This document shows, piece by piece, positions 8,228 to 18,824 of a stretch of DNA of 51,729 bases. A model generated the notes under the pieces. The model made no database searches. It had not been told where the DNA came from and saw only the letters and a list, made by a program, of their open reading frames with translations. The DNA lies in contig JACAFF010000040.1 of assembly GCA_013388455.1 (NCBI GenBank), positions 129,990 to 181,718 of the forward strand. Direction: 5' to 3'. The position numbers and the translations under genes were made by a program. How positions within the stretch are numbered: position 1 is the first letter of the stretch; the number at the start of each line of letters is the position of its first letter. The DNA comes from Nitrospirota bacterium (GTDB taxonomy: Bacteria > Nitrospirota > Thermodesulfovibrionia > Thermodesulfovibrionales > SM23-35).

Positions 8228-9568
8228 ATGCTGAAATCAGTTGAAGATATTAATACAACAAAAAAACGTCTAAAGATAGAAATTCCATCTGAAGTTATTG
8301 AAAGGGAGATAGCAAGCTCTGTAGAAAAACTCAGACAGAGAGTTAAAATTCCGGGTTTCAGGCCAGGGAAAGCACCGGTCAATCTTTTAGAAAAACGTTT
8401 CGGTAAGGAAATTGAATCAGAAGTTCTCGAAAAAATAATTCCTGAATATTACACCATGGCTTTAAGAGAAGCTGATTTAAGACCTATTGATTTTCCAGTT
8501 CTTGATGAAGAAGTTGATTTTCAGAGAAAAAGTCCTTTAAACCTTTCGTTCACTATAGAAGTACTTCCGAAAATAGAGAACCTCAACTATGAGAACATAG
8601 CGGTAAAGGACATCCCTGTGACAGTTGAAGAGTCAGATATAGAGGAAACAATTAAAAAATTGCAAGATAAGAAAGCTGTATTTGAAGTCGCTGAAAAAGA
8701 AATAGAGATAGATGACCTTGTTATATTCGATTATATTGATAGCGAACTGATCAGCGGTGAAAAAATACCATCAATCAAGGAAATTGTCACAAGTATGGGG
8801 AACGAAATTTTTCCACCTGATCTAATGGAAAAGGTAATAGGAAAGAAAAAAGGAGATATAATTGAGTTCCAGCATTCATTTGATAAAATGCATAACGTGA
8901 AGGAAATTGCTGGAAAAACTTTGAATATTAAAGTTGCGATCAAGGAGGTTAAAAAGAAGACGTTACCTGAAATCAATGATGATTTTGCAAAGGATATTGG
9001 CTACGAAAATTTAGAAGAGCTTAGAGAAAAATTAAAAGAAAATATTTATAGAATCAAGAAAAATTATGCAGAAAAAATACAGAAAGCTCAGATTGTTAAT
9101 AAACTTATTGAACAGCATAAATTTGACATACCAGAATCTATGTTAAAAAAAGAGATAGATACACTTTTGTTTGAGGCTAATAATATCAAGAAAGACACAA
9201 TAGAAGAAAATAAAGGAACAGATTCAGAAATCGTTGATTCCATAAAAGATACCGAGAGCGAGGAGGACAAGAAAAAGGATGCAGAAGAACTTCAATCAAA
9301 GATTCACGAGAAAGCTTCAAAGAATGTTCAGGCTGCGATCATACTTCAAATAATCGGGCAGAAAGAAGGGATTACGGTCAATGATGAAGAATTAGAGGAA
9401 CGGATCTCTGCTATTGCCACTAAACTTTCTGCTACGCCTGAAACAATAAAAAAATTATACATGTATCGTGAAGGTTCTCTGGAAAGTCTGAGAAATTCTA
9501 TTCTTGAAGAGAAAGTTCTGGATCTGATTTTATCAAAAGCAAAGATTGAGAAAGAGGAGAATGCATGA
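8228..9568 (+). CDS. tig: Trigger factor, ribosome-associated chaperone
   Basis: Trigger factor binds ribosomal protein L23 at the exit tunnel and shields nascent chains. The 446-aa protein has the N-terminal ribosome-binding domain with the signature GFRPGKAP (~44-51). A central PPIase-like domain (~155-240) and the helical C-terminal arms follow. An acidic and lysine-rich stretch at ~319-357 interrupts the C-terminal helical region and looks like a lineage-specific insertion. The start is backed by GAGGAGG. The stop overlaps the clpP start (ATGA), so the three genes tig, clpP and clpX are translationally linked. This is the common bacterial order. Confidence 0.96.
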   Translation: MLKSVEDINTTKKRLKIEIPSEVIEREIASSVEKLRQRVKIPGFRPGKAPVNLLEKRFGKEIESEVLEKIIPEYYTMALREADLRPIDFPVLDEEVDFQRKSPLNLSFTIEVLPKIENLNYENIAVKDIPVTVEESDIEETIKKLQDKKAVFEVAEKEIEIDDLVIFDYIDSELISGEKIPSIKEIVTSMGNEIFPPDLMEKVIGKKKGDIIEFQHSFDKMHNVKEIAGKTLNIKVAIKEVKKKTLPEINDDFAKDIGYENLEELREKLKENIYRIKKNYAEKIQKAQIVNKLIEQHKFDIPESMLKKEIDTLLFEANNIKKDTIEENKGTDSEIVDSIKDTESEEDKKKDAEELQSKIHEKASKNVQAAIILQIIGQKEGITVNDEELEERISAIATKLSATPETIKKLYMYREGSLESLRNSILEEKVLDLILSKAKIEKEENA

Positions 9569-10161
9569 GTATTATTCCGATTGTTATAGAACAAACAGGA
9601 CGAACTGAGAGGGCATATGATATCTACTCAAGACTTTTGAAGGACAGGATCGTTTTCATAGGCACTCCAATAGACGATTATGTTGCAAATATTGTTATAG
9701 CACAATTGTTATTCCTCCAGACAGAAGATCCCGAAAAAGATATACATTTATATATTAATTCACCTGGGGGCATAGTATCTTCAGGCTTAGCAATATACGA
9801 CACCATGCAATATGTCAAACCAGATATTGCAACTTATTGCATCGGACAGGCAGCCAGTATGGGAGCTCTTCTGCTATCTGCTGGAACAAAGGGAAAACGT
9901 TTTGCATTACCCCACTCACGAATCATGCTTCATCAACCAATGGGAGGTTTTCATGGTCAGGCAACTGATGTAGAGATTCATGCCCGTGAGATATTAAAGA
10001 TGAAAGAATTATTGAATAAAATTCTCTCCAGACATACAAACCAATCGCTCGAGAAAATACAGATGGATACAGATAGGGATTTCTTTATGTCAGGAGATGA
10101 GGCAAAAGAATACGGTATTGTCGATGAAGTTATAAGCAGTATTAAGGAGAAAAAAGACTGA
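9565..10161 (+). CDS. clpP: ClpP, ATP-dependent Clp protease proteolytic subunit
   Basis: ClpP forms the double-heptamer serine peptidase barrel fed by ClpX or similar unfoldases. The 198-aa length is standard. The catalytic triad is intact: Ser98 in GQAASMGA, His123 in MLHQPMGG, and Asp172 in DTDRDFF. The N-terminal [22 protein letters not shown] segment is typical of mature ClpP, so little or no propeptide is expected. It overlaps tig by 4 nt and clpX by 1 nt. Confidence 0.98.
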   Translation: MSIIPIVIEQTGRTERAYDIYSRLLKDRIVFIGTPIDDYVANIVIAQLLFLQTEDPEKDIHLYINSPGGIVSSGLAIYDTMQYVKPDIATYCIGQAASMGALLLSAGTKGKRFALPHSRIMLHQPMGGFHGQATDVEIHAREILKMKELLNKILSRHTNQSLEKIQMDTDRDFFMSGDEAKEYGIVDEVISSIKEKKD

Positions 10162-11402
10162 TGGCAAAAAAAGATGAAAACAATCTTAAATGTTCTTTTT
10201 GTGGCAAAGGACACGATGAGGTAAAAAAACTAATAGCAGGCCCATCGGTTTATATTTGCAATGAATGTGTAGAACTCTGTAATGAGATTATAGCAGATTC
10301 TTTGTATGAAGAAACAATAACTTCTTCTTTGCCAAAACTTCCCACACCTAAAGAGATTCATCAACTCCTGAATGATTACGTAATAGGACAGGAAACTGCA
10401 AAAAAGATACTTTCTGTAGCAGTTCATAATCATTATAAACGCATTTACATTCCTGTTGAATCAGACGTCGAATTACAGAAGAGCAATATTCTCCTGATTG
10501 GTCCTACCGGTACAGGCAAGACTTTGCTTGCTCAAACTCTGGCTAAGATACTTGAGGTGCCTTTTGCAATTGCTGATGCTACAACCCTTACAGAAGCAGG
10601 CTATGTTGGTGAGGATGTTGAAAACATCATACTCAAACTTCTTCAAGCATCTGAATATGACGTCGAAAAAGCACAGCGTGGCATAATCTACATCGATGAA
10701 ATTGATAAGATTAGCAGAAAATCAGAAAATCCTTCTATCACCCGTGATGTATCAGGTGAGGGTGTCCAACAGGCTCTGCTGAAATTAATCGAAGGGACTA
10801 TTGCAAATATACCTCCACAGGGAGGTAGAAAACATCCTCAACAGGAATTCACCCAGGTAGACACTACAAATATTCTGTTCATCTGCGGAGGTGCATTCAT
10901 TGGACTCGATTCTCTGATTGAACAAAGAATAGGACAAAAAGTAGTAGGCTTTGTCCCTGATTTGGGAAGAAATAAGAAGAAAAGTATTGGGGATGTGCTC
11001 AGGCTTGTTGAACCTGAAGATTTAATAAAATTCGGCCTTATTCCTGAATTCGTTGGAAGAATGCCTGTTATAGCAACATTAGACGAACTTGATGAGTCAG
11101 CACTTATTAAAATACTAACCGAACCGAAAAACGCACTGATAAAACAGTATCAAAAGCTTCTTGCACTTGATAATGTCAGACTTAAATTCACAGATGGTGC
11201 ACTATCTGCTATTGCAAAAAAGGCTACTCAAAGAAAGACAGGTGCACGAGGTTTAAGGGCTCTTCTTGAAGAGATTATGCTTGATGTTATGTATGAAATC
11301 CCTTCACAGAAAGGAATCAGGGATTGTCTGGTCACAGAAGAAACTGTATTGAATAATGAAAAACCGATCCTTACTTTTGAGCGTCAGGCTGAATCAGCAT
11401 AG
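10161..11402 (+). CDS. clpX: ClpX, Clp protease ATP-binding subunit
   Basis: ClpX is the AAA+ unfoldase that selects substrates and threads them into ClpP. The 413-aa protein has the N-terminal C4 zinc-binding domain ([11 protein letters not shown], then CNECVELC). Walker A GPTGTGKT starts at residue 114 and Walker B reads [10 protein letters not shown]. Sensor and arginine-finger regions ([20 protein letters not shown]) follow. The ClpP-docking loop (IGF-like) is represented by VVGF. The start overlaps the clpP stop by one base. A short copy of the window's TTAA-bounded repeat begins 45 nt after the stop and could act as a transcript end. Confidence 0.98.
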   Translation: MAKKDENNLKCSFCGKGHDEVKKLIAGPSVYICNECVELCNEIIADSLYEETITSSLPKLPTPKEIHQLLNDYVIGQETAKKILSVAVHNHYKRIYIPVESDVELQKSNILLIGPTGTGKTLLAQTLAKILEVPFAIADATTLTEAGYVGEDVENIILKLLQASEYDVEKAQRGIIYIDEIDKISRKSENPSITRDVSGEGVQQALLKLIEGTIANIPPQGGRKHPQQEFTQVDTTNILFICGGAFIGLDSLIEQRIGQKVVGFVPDLGRNKKKSIGDVLRLVEPEDLIKFGLIPEFVGRMPVIATLDELDESALIKILTEPKNALIKQYQKLLALDNVRLKFTDGALSAIAKKATQRKTGARGLRALLEEIMLDVMYEIPSQKGIRDCLVTEETVLNNEKPILTFERQAESA

Positions 11403-11447
11403 AAATTCTAAAACCAGCATTTCAAACTCTAAACTCTATATTTAGGT

Positions 11448-11534
11448 TTAACCCAAATAATGCAGACATTGCTCAAAAATTTCTTTAACTCGATGAATAC
11501 ATCTGCATTATTCTAATTGCATTTTTCGAGTTAA
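11448..11534. repeat. TTAA-bounded palindromic repeat, copy A (deleted form)
   Basis: This 87-bp copy carries the left end (TTAACCCAAATAATGCAGA, through TTTAACTCGATGAA) and the right end (ACATCTGCATTATTC through GAGTTAA). It lacks the ~95-bp centre found in copies B and C. The two ends are imperfect inverted repeats. The terminal TTAA at 11531-11534 supplies the TAA stop codon of the HD-GYP pseudogene on the minus strand. Confidence 0.85.
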
Positions 11535-12621
11535 GAAAAAGCTACCCCTATAGTACGGAGAAAATTTGTAACAAGGAGTGGGTTGAATTCTTTTCCAGCT
11601 GTTTCAAGTAATATACCCTCAATAGAAACTTTGTTTAAAGGTTTTCTGTGTGGAAGTTCTGCACTTAATGTGCAATAAAAATCTGAAATTGCAACTATCT
11701 GGCTAAATATATGCTGCTTTCTTTCCATCTTCCTCATTTCAGGATATCCAGACCCGTCATATTTCATATGATGCTCATAAGCAACAACAATTGCAATCTC
11801 AGGAACTCTCTTAAGCGATGCTAAAGAGCAGCACCATATTCAGGATGTTTCTTCATTAATCTCCATTCGGCCTCGTTGAGAGCATATTGCCTGATAAGGA
11901 GATCTGCAGGTAAAAGCGTCTTCCCGATATCGTGAAGGAGTGCGGCAAATCCTATATCATAGAGAAGTGCATTACCAAAACCAAGATATTCACCTTGAGC
12001 AATAGATAGCAGTGACACATTAAATGAGTGAATATAAAGGTCTTCAGCATCTCCATTGAGAGGGATAAGCGAATCAAGAATTTGCCCTATCAGGCGAACA
12101 TTTGCTATGATGCTTCCTATAACAGCATCTATAGTTGTCATGTTAATATTACTGTAAGTAGATATATCACGATATATACGTTTAACTTGAAGAATATCGT
12201 CCTTAAGGATCTTTTCTGAATATGGCACTTCACTAACAGAAGGCTTCTCGCTTTTTTTAACAGCTATATGTTCATAGGAATGAAAAAAATTGCCCGAAGA
12301 CGCAAGATCACCGAAAAACCTCTCAAGTTCATCAACACGTAAACCTTTACTTATAATTATTGTATCAACCCCCTTGCTTTTCAATTTTATATAAAATTTC
12401 TTTAGCTCCGGATAGCCCAGTGAGACCAGGACACCATTAATAAGCATGCTGTTGTCGTTATTCACAGTAATTTTTAAAAAATGCTCGATATGAAGTGATT
12501 TAATAATATCGACTGCTTCAGCCGCATAACTGGAAACAGCCTCCTGCTTATCTGGATGCAATCTGTAACTGGTCATTCCAGAAACAAAACAGGAAATTAT
12601 TCTCGATATCTCCTCTATCAT
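11531..12621 (-). pseudogene. HD-GYP domain protein, frameshifted and 3'-truncated
   Basis: HD-GYP proteins hydrolyse cyclic-di-GMP. The N-terminal part (12621-11821, 266 aa) has an uncharacterised ~100-residue domain and then LLHDIGK, the metal-binding HD motif. It ends at a TAG just after HPEYGAAL. The next frame continues at once with ASLKRVPEIAIVVAYEHH and DGSGYP, the rest of the HD-GYP signature. One missing T in a T-run near 11821-11824 explains the break. The C-terminus stops at FLRTIGVAFS, where the family normally goes on (…GxYPxGTxVxL…), because repeat copy A abuts and provides the TAA. It overlaps the upstream HEAT-like gene by 4 nt. A sequencing error could explain the frameshift but not the truncation. 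Confidence 0.8.
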
Positions 12622-15002
12622 ATTACAATCTCTTGTTTCCCTACTGGCAGACTATATCTATCTATTAGTTTTTTACATATTTCAATAACCTCCTTATTGT
12701 TAGAATGGATACCATATTCAACAAGCGGTACAATAGTTTTTGCGGGATAACTGTGGAGCGTTCTGAAGATTTCGATTTTCAGGCTATCAAACTCATTCTT
12801 ATGAAGCAAACTTTTTGATCTGCATATTTTAAGAAAATGGCTAATTGCATTGACATCGCCAATTCTGGCAAGTGCTCGGATAATATTCCTCTTTAATAAA
12901 AATTTCTTAGCGCGGATGTCCTTCTCCTCTAACAATCTTATAAGATGTGGCACAGCAGTTTTGATTCGGTATGTTTCTGAAAGCTTGACTGCAATCTTTT
13001 GCAAATGAAACACACCGCTTTTTAGAAATTTTATAACATAGACATCTGCTATAGGGTTCTGAAAGCTAAGAAGTGTCCTCAAAGCTTCAAGCCGAACAAT
13101 TGGCACATCGTGTTCTAAAAAATTTTTCACCTCAGGAGTATAACTATGACCGTGACACTCCCTTAAAAGATAGAGCATATTTCTTAAAACATACCATCGG
13201 CTGTCACGCAGATATTTAGCTATATGCTCGAGAACATCACTTTTAACAGAAGTCAGAATTGTAATCAGGAATCTTCTTGTGCTTGGGTTGGATTCCTCAG
13301 TAAGACCATCGAGCAAATATGGTATTAGAAAAGACCGCAGACTGCTGATAAGTCTTAATACGATATCTTTTTGTTTTCTGCCATATAAACGAAGTGCTTC
13401 TACCAATTTAGTGTTAATTTTATTTAAAGAAAAAATATTAATTATCATAGCTGATGCTTGAGCACTCCATTTGCCCTGCAACGAATATGCCTTCAGGGAA
13501 TTGTATATTTCTAATATCTTTTCGAAATCTCCTTTTTCCAGATATAACTCTATAAAGAACACGAACCTTTGCTCGAGTTTCCGATAGGCATAATCATCAA
13601 GTGAATTTGATTCAATAAGATTAATCATAACGTTGAATAAAGCATCTGTAATCGCTTCTTCATTGCATTCTGCAATAATAGAACTATAAGGTTCAGCTTC
13701 ATTAACCTCTTTCATTATTTTTGAGTAAAGGTTATTAAATATATCTCCATCCTGATATTGTGATAGGTGCGATTTATTGAAAAGATTTGCAATTTCCTGG
13801 GTTATCTCTATATCATGGATTACTGCTTTACCATTCGTTACAAAGTCATATATGAAATCACAAACTTCAAGTGTTCTGTGCGGAACAAAAGCAGGCTGTT
13901 CAGAAGAAATATCTTTCTCACTATTTGTTACTGGATGTGCATATGTTCCATGTGTCTCCTCTGGTGAGATGTCTGTCTTCTGATCCAAAGCAAGGGGTTC
14001 AGAGTTAAAAAAAGAAGCATAACGTTCCTCAAACGCTTGCCTAAGACTAGGCTTAAGCCTCGTGAAAAATAACCTGCACCGTTCAATCTCATCTTCTTTA
14101 CGAACATCAGAGGCTTTACTAAAGTAAGCATGGATAATCCTGTCCGTCACATCCAAATCCGGTGTTTTGAAAAGCATAGCATTAAGTAAATTCGCCATAT
14201 CAAGCGGTGGGATACCCTTTATTATATGCTGGTTTTCAGGGGAAATGTTATTTTCGATGAGAGATTCAACATACTCGGCATAATTTATATCTTCCGTTTT
14301 ATATGCATCATACTGCGTAATTGAATTTGTGTTAGAAAGAGAAGAATCTTCAGATATTTCAGACCAAGACTTTGTGCTTAGATAATCCTTAATTAATCCA
14401 ATATTTGCTGCATCATCTAAAGGAGATGCTCCATTGGGACGTGGTGAAAAAGAAGCATCCTCATGGCCTTTCTCCATATAAAACATCGTGCTAACATAAT
14501 CTTTGATAAATCCTTCATCATCAATACTATGTAGTGTTGCCAATCCAGCATCACCCATATGGGACTCTTCTGAATGAATACTTATTCCTGTTATATTTTT
14601 CTCAGAGATAGCATTAGATAGTTCCTCAAAATTTAGCTTCGTTGTTGAAATAATTTTATGAAAGCTGATTAATTCTCTTCTGGTAAGCTCCTTATTAAAT
14701 GATAATGCCTTAATATTCTTGCTTTTGAGCCAGGATGCAAAATTTTCAAAAACTAAGATATCGCCTTCCAGCATCATCCCGTCAGTCATTAGCCTCTTCT
14801 CGAGTATTTCTATACGTATGTTAGGTTTTCCTCTAAAAACTTTTTGTAAACAAATAAATGCATTCTTCAGAGAATCAGATATGAGAGGATGATTATAAGG
14901 ATATAATAGTGAATTTACATATGCTGCATAAAGATTGATTACCGCATCCGAAATAAACCTGATTTCCTGGGGATCTCTTGCCTTGTCTAATGATTCCTGC
15001 AC
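12618..15002 (-). CDS. HEAT-repeat-like signalling protein paired with HD-GYP gene
   Basis: The 794-aa product has no signal peptide. Residues ~14-115 form a domain that resembles the N-terminus of the following HD-GYP protein. Both have a Y..HP start, a central (I/L)xIx…DG/NG(V/M)(M/L)L stretch, and then LKSK.(I/V)…EL..F. Residues ~120-380 are low in conserved features. The last ~250 residues are alpha-helical HEAT-like repeats, for example VPIVRLEALRTLLSF and AVPHLIRLLEEKDIRAKK, with a spacing of ~35-40. Such solenoids bind proteins. The start is GTG with AGAGAGG upstream. The 4-nt ATGA overlap with the HD-GYP gene shows they were one translational unit. No exact family name is claimed. Confidence 0.7.
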   Translation of the reverse strand: MQESLDKARDPQEIRFISDAVINLYAAYVNSLLYPYNHPLISDSLKNAFICLQKVFRGKPNIRIEILEKRLMTDGMMLEGDILVFENFASWLKSKNIKALSFNKELTRRELISFHKIISTTKLNFEELSNAISEKNITGISIHSEESHMGDAGLATLHSIDDEGFIKDYVSTMFYMEKGHEDASFSPRPNGASPLDDAANIGLIKDYLSTKSWSEISEDSSLSNTNSITQYDAYKTEDINYAEYVESLIENNISPENQHIIKGIPPLDMANLLNAMLFKTPDLDVTDRIIHAYFSKASDVRKEDEIERCRLFFTRLKPSLRQAFEERYASFFNSEPLALDQKTDISPEETHGTYAHPVTNSEKDISSEQPAFVPHRTLEVCDFIYDFVTNGKAVIHDIEITQEIANLFNKSHLSQYQDGDIFNNLYSKIMKEVNEAEPYSSIIAECNEEAITDALFNVMINLIESNSLDDYAYRKLEQRFVFFIELYLEKGDFEKILEIYNSLKAYSLQGKWSAQASAMIINIFSLNKINTKLVEALRLYGRKQKDIVLRLISSLRSFLIPYLLDGLTEESNPSTRRFLITILTSVKSDVLEHIAKYLRDSRWYVLRNMLYLLRECHGHSYTPEVKNFLEHDVPIVRLEALRTLLSFQNPIADVYVIKFLKSGVFHLQKIAVKLSETYRIKTAVPHLIRLLEEKDIRAKKFLLKRNIIRALARIGDVNAISHFLKICRSKSLLHKNEFDSLKIEIFRTLHSYPAKTIVPLVEYGIHSNNKEVIEICKKLIDRYSLPVGKQEIVI

Positions 15003-15663
15003 TGCTGACCTCTCTGGGCAGTTGAAAATTTAAAAATTATCAAAACAAGGTTCTTCACGAACACTTCCTGATGCCCTGGGAAAAATCTCAAGCCAGTACC
15101 GGGACCCATAGTCATTGCCCACCAATAATAGTTAAACATAACTAATAGTTAAATATAATTTCAAGTCTTTTGACAAAGGGCATTTTGTCCTGCGCTAAGA
15201 ACCTTTCCGTTCTCGCTTCTTTCAAACATCGGCAAAGAATGTCCCTGCTATTTCCCTCTCAAAAAGGGTTTTCATTCGCTGGCTTTGTGATTACGTTCTT
15301 CCTCTTTATCTCTTTAAAAAGTTACAATTAAATAAAGCATTATTAACAGCAAATCGTAGAAATATATTATAGATATTATAGAATGTACCAATGGACGCAT
15401 GATTTTTTGCCACCGAAAAGGAAAGATACGACAGTGTAGGTTTTCTGGTTTTACCTGGTCTTGTAATGCATTCGTCCCACCCAGGCATTTCGCGAATAGT
15501 TAGTATTGATGGTTGAAACAAATCGTGGAAGATCGTATTAACCTTGAAGAAAAAATTCTCTCTGATTATAAACGAAAATTAAAGACAGTAAGCAAATAAT
15601 TCCTTAATAATTAACAATAATGTTTCGGCAGAATAACAAGATTCGTTAATAATGTGATTTTAC
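15003..15663. other. 661-bp gene-poor region with short repeats
   Basis: No supportable gene is seen. A two-unit 17-bp tandem repeat lies at 15126-15159 (TAATAGTTAAAyATAAy), followed by a small hairpin GACAAA/TTTGTC at 15172-15189. A 71-codon minus-strand frame at 15306-15521 lacks a ribosome-binding site and familiar motifs. A short plus-strand frame ending at 15595 is rich in charged residues and could be a gene remnant. I cannot assign either. Confidence 0.5.
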
Positions 15664-16119
15664 TTATAAACCTCTTATCTTGGTTCTACCCCTTTTAATA
15701 GCCTTCTCTATTGAAGTTTTAACTATTGCTTTTAAAGGTTCGTCATCAAGGGAGGTAATTGTCTGTTCTATGAAAGATAATTCCTCAGCGTTCAGAGATA
15801 AATCTTTTTGTCTCTTTTTTACTGCTACAGTATTTTCTTTAGGTGAAACTTTACCAAGCCTGAACCTTACAGTTCTTACACCATAAGAGTATAGTTTTTT
15901 GAGAATATCCTCTTTATAAAATTTTAGTTCCTGAAGCCAGACAGGGGAATCTACATTCAGCAGTAGTTCACCATTAGAAAATGTATAAGGTGACATATGA
16001 TGGGAAAGTGGTTCATTGAAAATAGTTTTCCACTTCTTTTTTATTTCAGCAAATTTTACACGCTCTTCAATGCCGATATTTTTTATAATAGGCCCAAGTA
16101 ACGAATCAGCCCTCTCCAC
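15664..16119 (-). CDS. DUF721 / DciA-like protein
   Basis: The 151-aa protein matches the DUF721 family, whose member DciA loads or assists the replicative helicase DnaB in bacteria without DnaC. Evidence is the N-terminal pattern LGPIIKNIGIEERV..AEIKKKWKTIF and SHHMSPYTFSNGELLLNV. WLQELKFYKEDILKKL follows, a characteristic RNA/DNA-binding KH-like fold segment. The C-terminal ~60 residues are helical and basic (RGRTKIRG). The start is GTG and overlaps the rpmB stop by one base (TAGTG), so it is probably translated by coupling. Confidence 0.8.
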   Translation of the reverse strand: MERADSLLGPIIKNIGIEERVKFAEIKKKWKTIFNEPLSHHMSPYTFSNGELLLNVDSPVWLQELKFYKEDILKKLYSYGVRTVRFRLGKVSPKENTVAVKKRQKDLSLNAEELSFIEQTITSLDDEPLKAIVKTSIEKAIKRGRTKIRGL

Positions 16120-16307
16120 TAAACCGCCTTTTTAACTGCTCCTGAGCGAAGGCATCTCGTGCAGATAGTTAGACACTTAACCCCTTTTTTAGTAATTATA
16201 CGCATTCTCTGTAGATTTGGCATAATTATTTTTTTTGTCTTGTTGTTAGCATGGCTTACATTATTACCAATCGTTTTCTGTTTTCCACATATAGCACAAA
16301 TTGCCAC
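16119..16307 (-). CDS. rpmB: 50S ribosomal protein L28
   Basis: L28 is a small zinc-ribbon-type protein of the large ribosomal subunit. The chosen 62-aa product starts at GTG 16307, giving M-AICAICGK, the canonical L28 N-terminus, with AAGGAGG 9 nt upstream. A longer open frame reaching 16373 is not supported, because the ribosome-binding site lies inside it. The family signature [12 protein letters not shown] and the PNLQRMRI segment are present. Two CxxC pairs (CAIC and CTRC) indicate a zinc-binding form. It is divergent from infB and followed directly by the DUF721 gene. Confidence 0.94.
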   Translation of the reverse strand: MAICAICGKQKTIGNNVSHANNKTKKIIMPNLQRMRIITKKGVKCLTICTRCLRSGAVKKAV

Positions 16308-16438
16308 TTTTATTACCCTCCTTAGACTTTTATGAACAAATTTAGTATTTTCTGATTGTTGTAAAAATTGCAATAAAAAGGTTTATTATGATAACATGTA
16401 AAAATTAATGTTACAAGTATTCTACAAACAGGAGATGT

Positions 16439-18775
16439 ATGTCAAAGATAAGAATTTATGAACTTGCAAAAAAACTGGAAGTAACAAATAAACTTATTAT
16501 CGTTGAGCTTGCTAATCTTGGCATTGAAGGGAAAACGCATTCTTCAAGCATTGATTCTGAATTAGCCAAGAAAATAGAAGAGGTTCTTATTAAAAAATCT
16601 AAAACAAAAAGAGAGCTACCACCTGAACCTGAACCCGAAGAGGCTAAAAAAATAATTGAGAAACCTGTTATTCAAGAAAAACCGGTCGAACCTGAGATAA
16701 CTGTTGAAGTAAAAAAAACTGAAATAGAGGCGGAAAAAATTTCCCTGCCGGTTGAAGAAAAAAAACCTGAAACCAGAAAAACTGAAGCAAAAGTTCCTGT
16801 AGAAGAAGATGATTTAAAAATTCCTGACAGGTTTAAAAAAGAGATTGAGACAGAAAAGATTGAAAAATTTAAAACTAAACCAGGTATGCAAAGGGCTTTC
16901 CAGAGCATAAGAAAGATCGAACCTAAAAGATGGCACGAACAAAAACCTGTCAAAAGGATTAGTAGACATAAACCATATCAGACCGAAGAGCGAAAACCAC
17001 AGATGCAATTGGTAGTTCAAAGGAAAAAAACCTTAAAACTGCGAGAAGGCACGACTGTAAAAGAATTTGCAGAACTTATCAGCGTAAAACTGTCCGACAT
17101 TATAAAGAAATTCATGGAATTAGGATATATGCCTACAATTAATCAGCCTGTTGACACTGATGCTGCTCTTTTAGTTGCAGAGAGTTTCGGAGTAAAACTT
17201 GAGCTCGCACCTATAGAAGAAGACACAATCGATGAAGTTATTCCAGAAGATCAGAGCAAATTAGTTCCAAGACCTCCAGTTATAACAATTATGGGACATG
17301 TTGACCATGGAAAAACATCATTATTAGACGCAATACGAGAAACAAAGGTAACAGAAACAGAAGCAGGAGGTATAACTCAGCATATTGGGGCATATAAAGT
17401 AAAACTAAAGGATAAGGAGATAGTATTTCTTGATACCCCAGGTCATGAGGCTTTCACTGCTATGAGGGCAAGAGGGGCAAAAGTTACTGATATAGTTATT
17501 CTCGTAGTTGCTGCTGATGATGGTGTCATGCCACAGACTATCGAGGCTATCAATCATGCAAAAGCTGCAAATGTCCCGATCATTGTTGCCATTAACAAAA
17601 TTGATAAACCAGAAGCAAACCCTTCAAAAGTTAAAAATGAACTTGCTGAACATGGCATCATTCCTGAAGAATGGGGAGGACAGAACATCTTCGTTGAAGT
17701 CTCTGCAAAAAAGAAAATTGGTATTGAACATCTTCTTGAGATGATCCTGCTTCAGGCTGAGGTGATGGAACTCAAAGCAAATCCGGATAAATTTGCGAGA
17801 GGTACAATTATAGAAGCAAAGCTTGATAAAGGAAGAGGTCCTGTTGCAACTGTGCTTGTTCAATCAGGAACTCTAAAGGTATCAGACATTTTCATTGCAG
17901 GTATCCATGCTGGTAGGGTAAGAGCATTAATAGATGACAGTGGTAAACGTGTTTTAAAGGTCGGGCCTTCAACCCCGGTTGAAGTAATCGGATTTCCAGA
18001 TGTGCCGGATTCAGGGGATACTTTTACGGTTGTTGATGACGAAAAGAGGGCAAGACAGATAGCCCTTTCAAGACAGCAGAGACAAAAACTTGCAGAAATA
18101 GCAAAAACAAGAAAACTGACACTTGACGACCTCTATGCTAGGATAAAAGATGGTGAAATTAAGGACCTTAATATTATTATAAAAGGTGATGTGCAGGGTT
18201 CTGTAGAAGCAATCAAGGAAGCTGTTGAACACATTGCACACCCTCAGGTAAAGGTAAAGGTTATTCATTCATCTGTTGGAGGTATTACCGAATCAGATGT
18301 CATACTTGCTGCAGCATCAAACGCAATTGTTATAGGTTTCAATGTCAGGCCTGAACTGAAAGCTTATCATACAGCGGAAAAAGAGGGAGTTGATATAAGG
18401 CTTTACAATGTAATTTATGAGGCAATCGATGATGTGAAAAAAGCCCTCGAAGGTTTACTTGAACCTACGCTAAAGGAAAAAATACTTGGGAGGGCAGAAG
18501 TTCGCCAGATATTTAATATATCGAGACTTGGGACCGTTGCTGGTTGCTATGTTCTTGAAGGCATAATAAGCCGCGCAAGCGAAGGAATAAGGGTGATAAG
18601 GGATAATATAGTTATTTATGAAGGGAAAATAAGTTCACTCAAGAGATTCAAGGAAGATGTAAAAGAAGTGCAGTCAGGATATGAATGCGGCATTATGATA
18701 GAGAATTTTAATGATATAAAGGGTGGGGATATTTTAGAAAATTATATTATCGAAAAGATAGCAGCAAAACTTTAA
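16439..18775 (+). CDS. infB: Translation initiation factor IF-2
   Basis: IF-2 is the GTPase that places initiator tRNA on the 30S subunit and promotes subunit joining. The 778-aa protein has an N-terminal IF2_N module (~1-50) and a charged linker rich in Glu/Lys/Pro (~55-195). A second IF2_N module (~200-260) precedes the G domain. G1 GHVDHGKT begins at ~residue 286, followed by [12 protein letters not shown] and SAK. Domains II-IV follow, including [11 protein letters not shown] in domain III and the C-terminal fMet-tRNA-binding domain (AEVRQIF). AGGAG before the ATG supports the start. No nusA is adjacent upstream, unlike many genomes. The repeat copy B separates it from rbfA. Confidence 0.97.
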   Translation: MSKIRIYELAKKLEVTNKLIIVELANLGIEGKTHSSSIDSELAKKIEEVLIKKSKTKRELPPEPEPEEAKKIIEKPVIQEKPVEPEITVEVKKTEIEAEKISLPVEEKKPETRKTEAKVPVEEDDLKIPDRFKKEIETEKIEKFKTKPGMQRAFQSIRKIEPKRWHEQKPVKRISRHKPYQTEERKPQMQLVVQRKKTLKLREGTTVKEFAELISVKLSDIIKKFMELGYMPTINQPVDTDAALLVAESFGVKLELAPIEEDTIDEVIPEDQSKLVPRPPVITIMGHVDHGKTSLLDAIRETKVTETEAGGITQHIGAYKVKLKDKEIVFLDTPGHEAFTAMRARGAKVTDIVILVVAADDGVMPQTIEAINHAKAANVPIIVAINKIDKPEANPSKVKNELAEHGIIPEEWGGQNIFVEVSAKKKIGIEHLLEMILLQAEVMELKANPDKFARGTIIEAKLDKGRGPVATVLVQSGTLKVSDIFIAGIHAGRVRALIDDSGKRVLKVGPSTPVEVIGFPDVPDSGDTFTVVDDEKRARQIALSRQQRQKLAEIAKTRKLTLDDLYARIKDGEIKDLNIIIKGDVQGSVEAIKEAVEHIAHPQVKVKVIHSSVGGITESDVILAAASNAIVIGFNVRPELKAYHTAEKEGVDIRLYNVIYEAIDDVKKALEGLLEPTLKEKILGRAEVRQIFNISRLGTVAGCYVLEGIISRASEGIRVIRDNIVIYEGKISSLKRFKEDVKEVQSGYECGIMIENFNDIKGGDILENYIIEKIAAKL

Positions 18776-18824
18776 AACACAGTCGATAGTCAATGGTCAG
18801 TAGCTAATAATCGAATATACAAAA

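Noticed and set aside
15306-15521. 71-aa minus-strand frame in the 15-kb spacer
   Set aside because: No ribosome-binding site, no recognisable motif and no neighbour context, so it is kept only as a note on the spacer.
15521-15595. Short plus-strand frame ending LKTVSK
   Set aside because: Only about 29 codons remain open upstream. It may be a gene remnant, but nothing identifies it.
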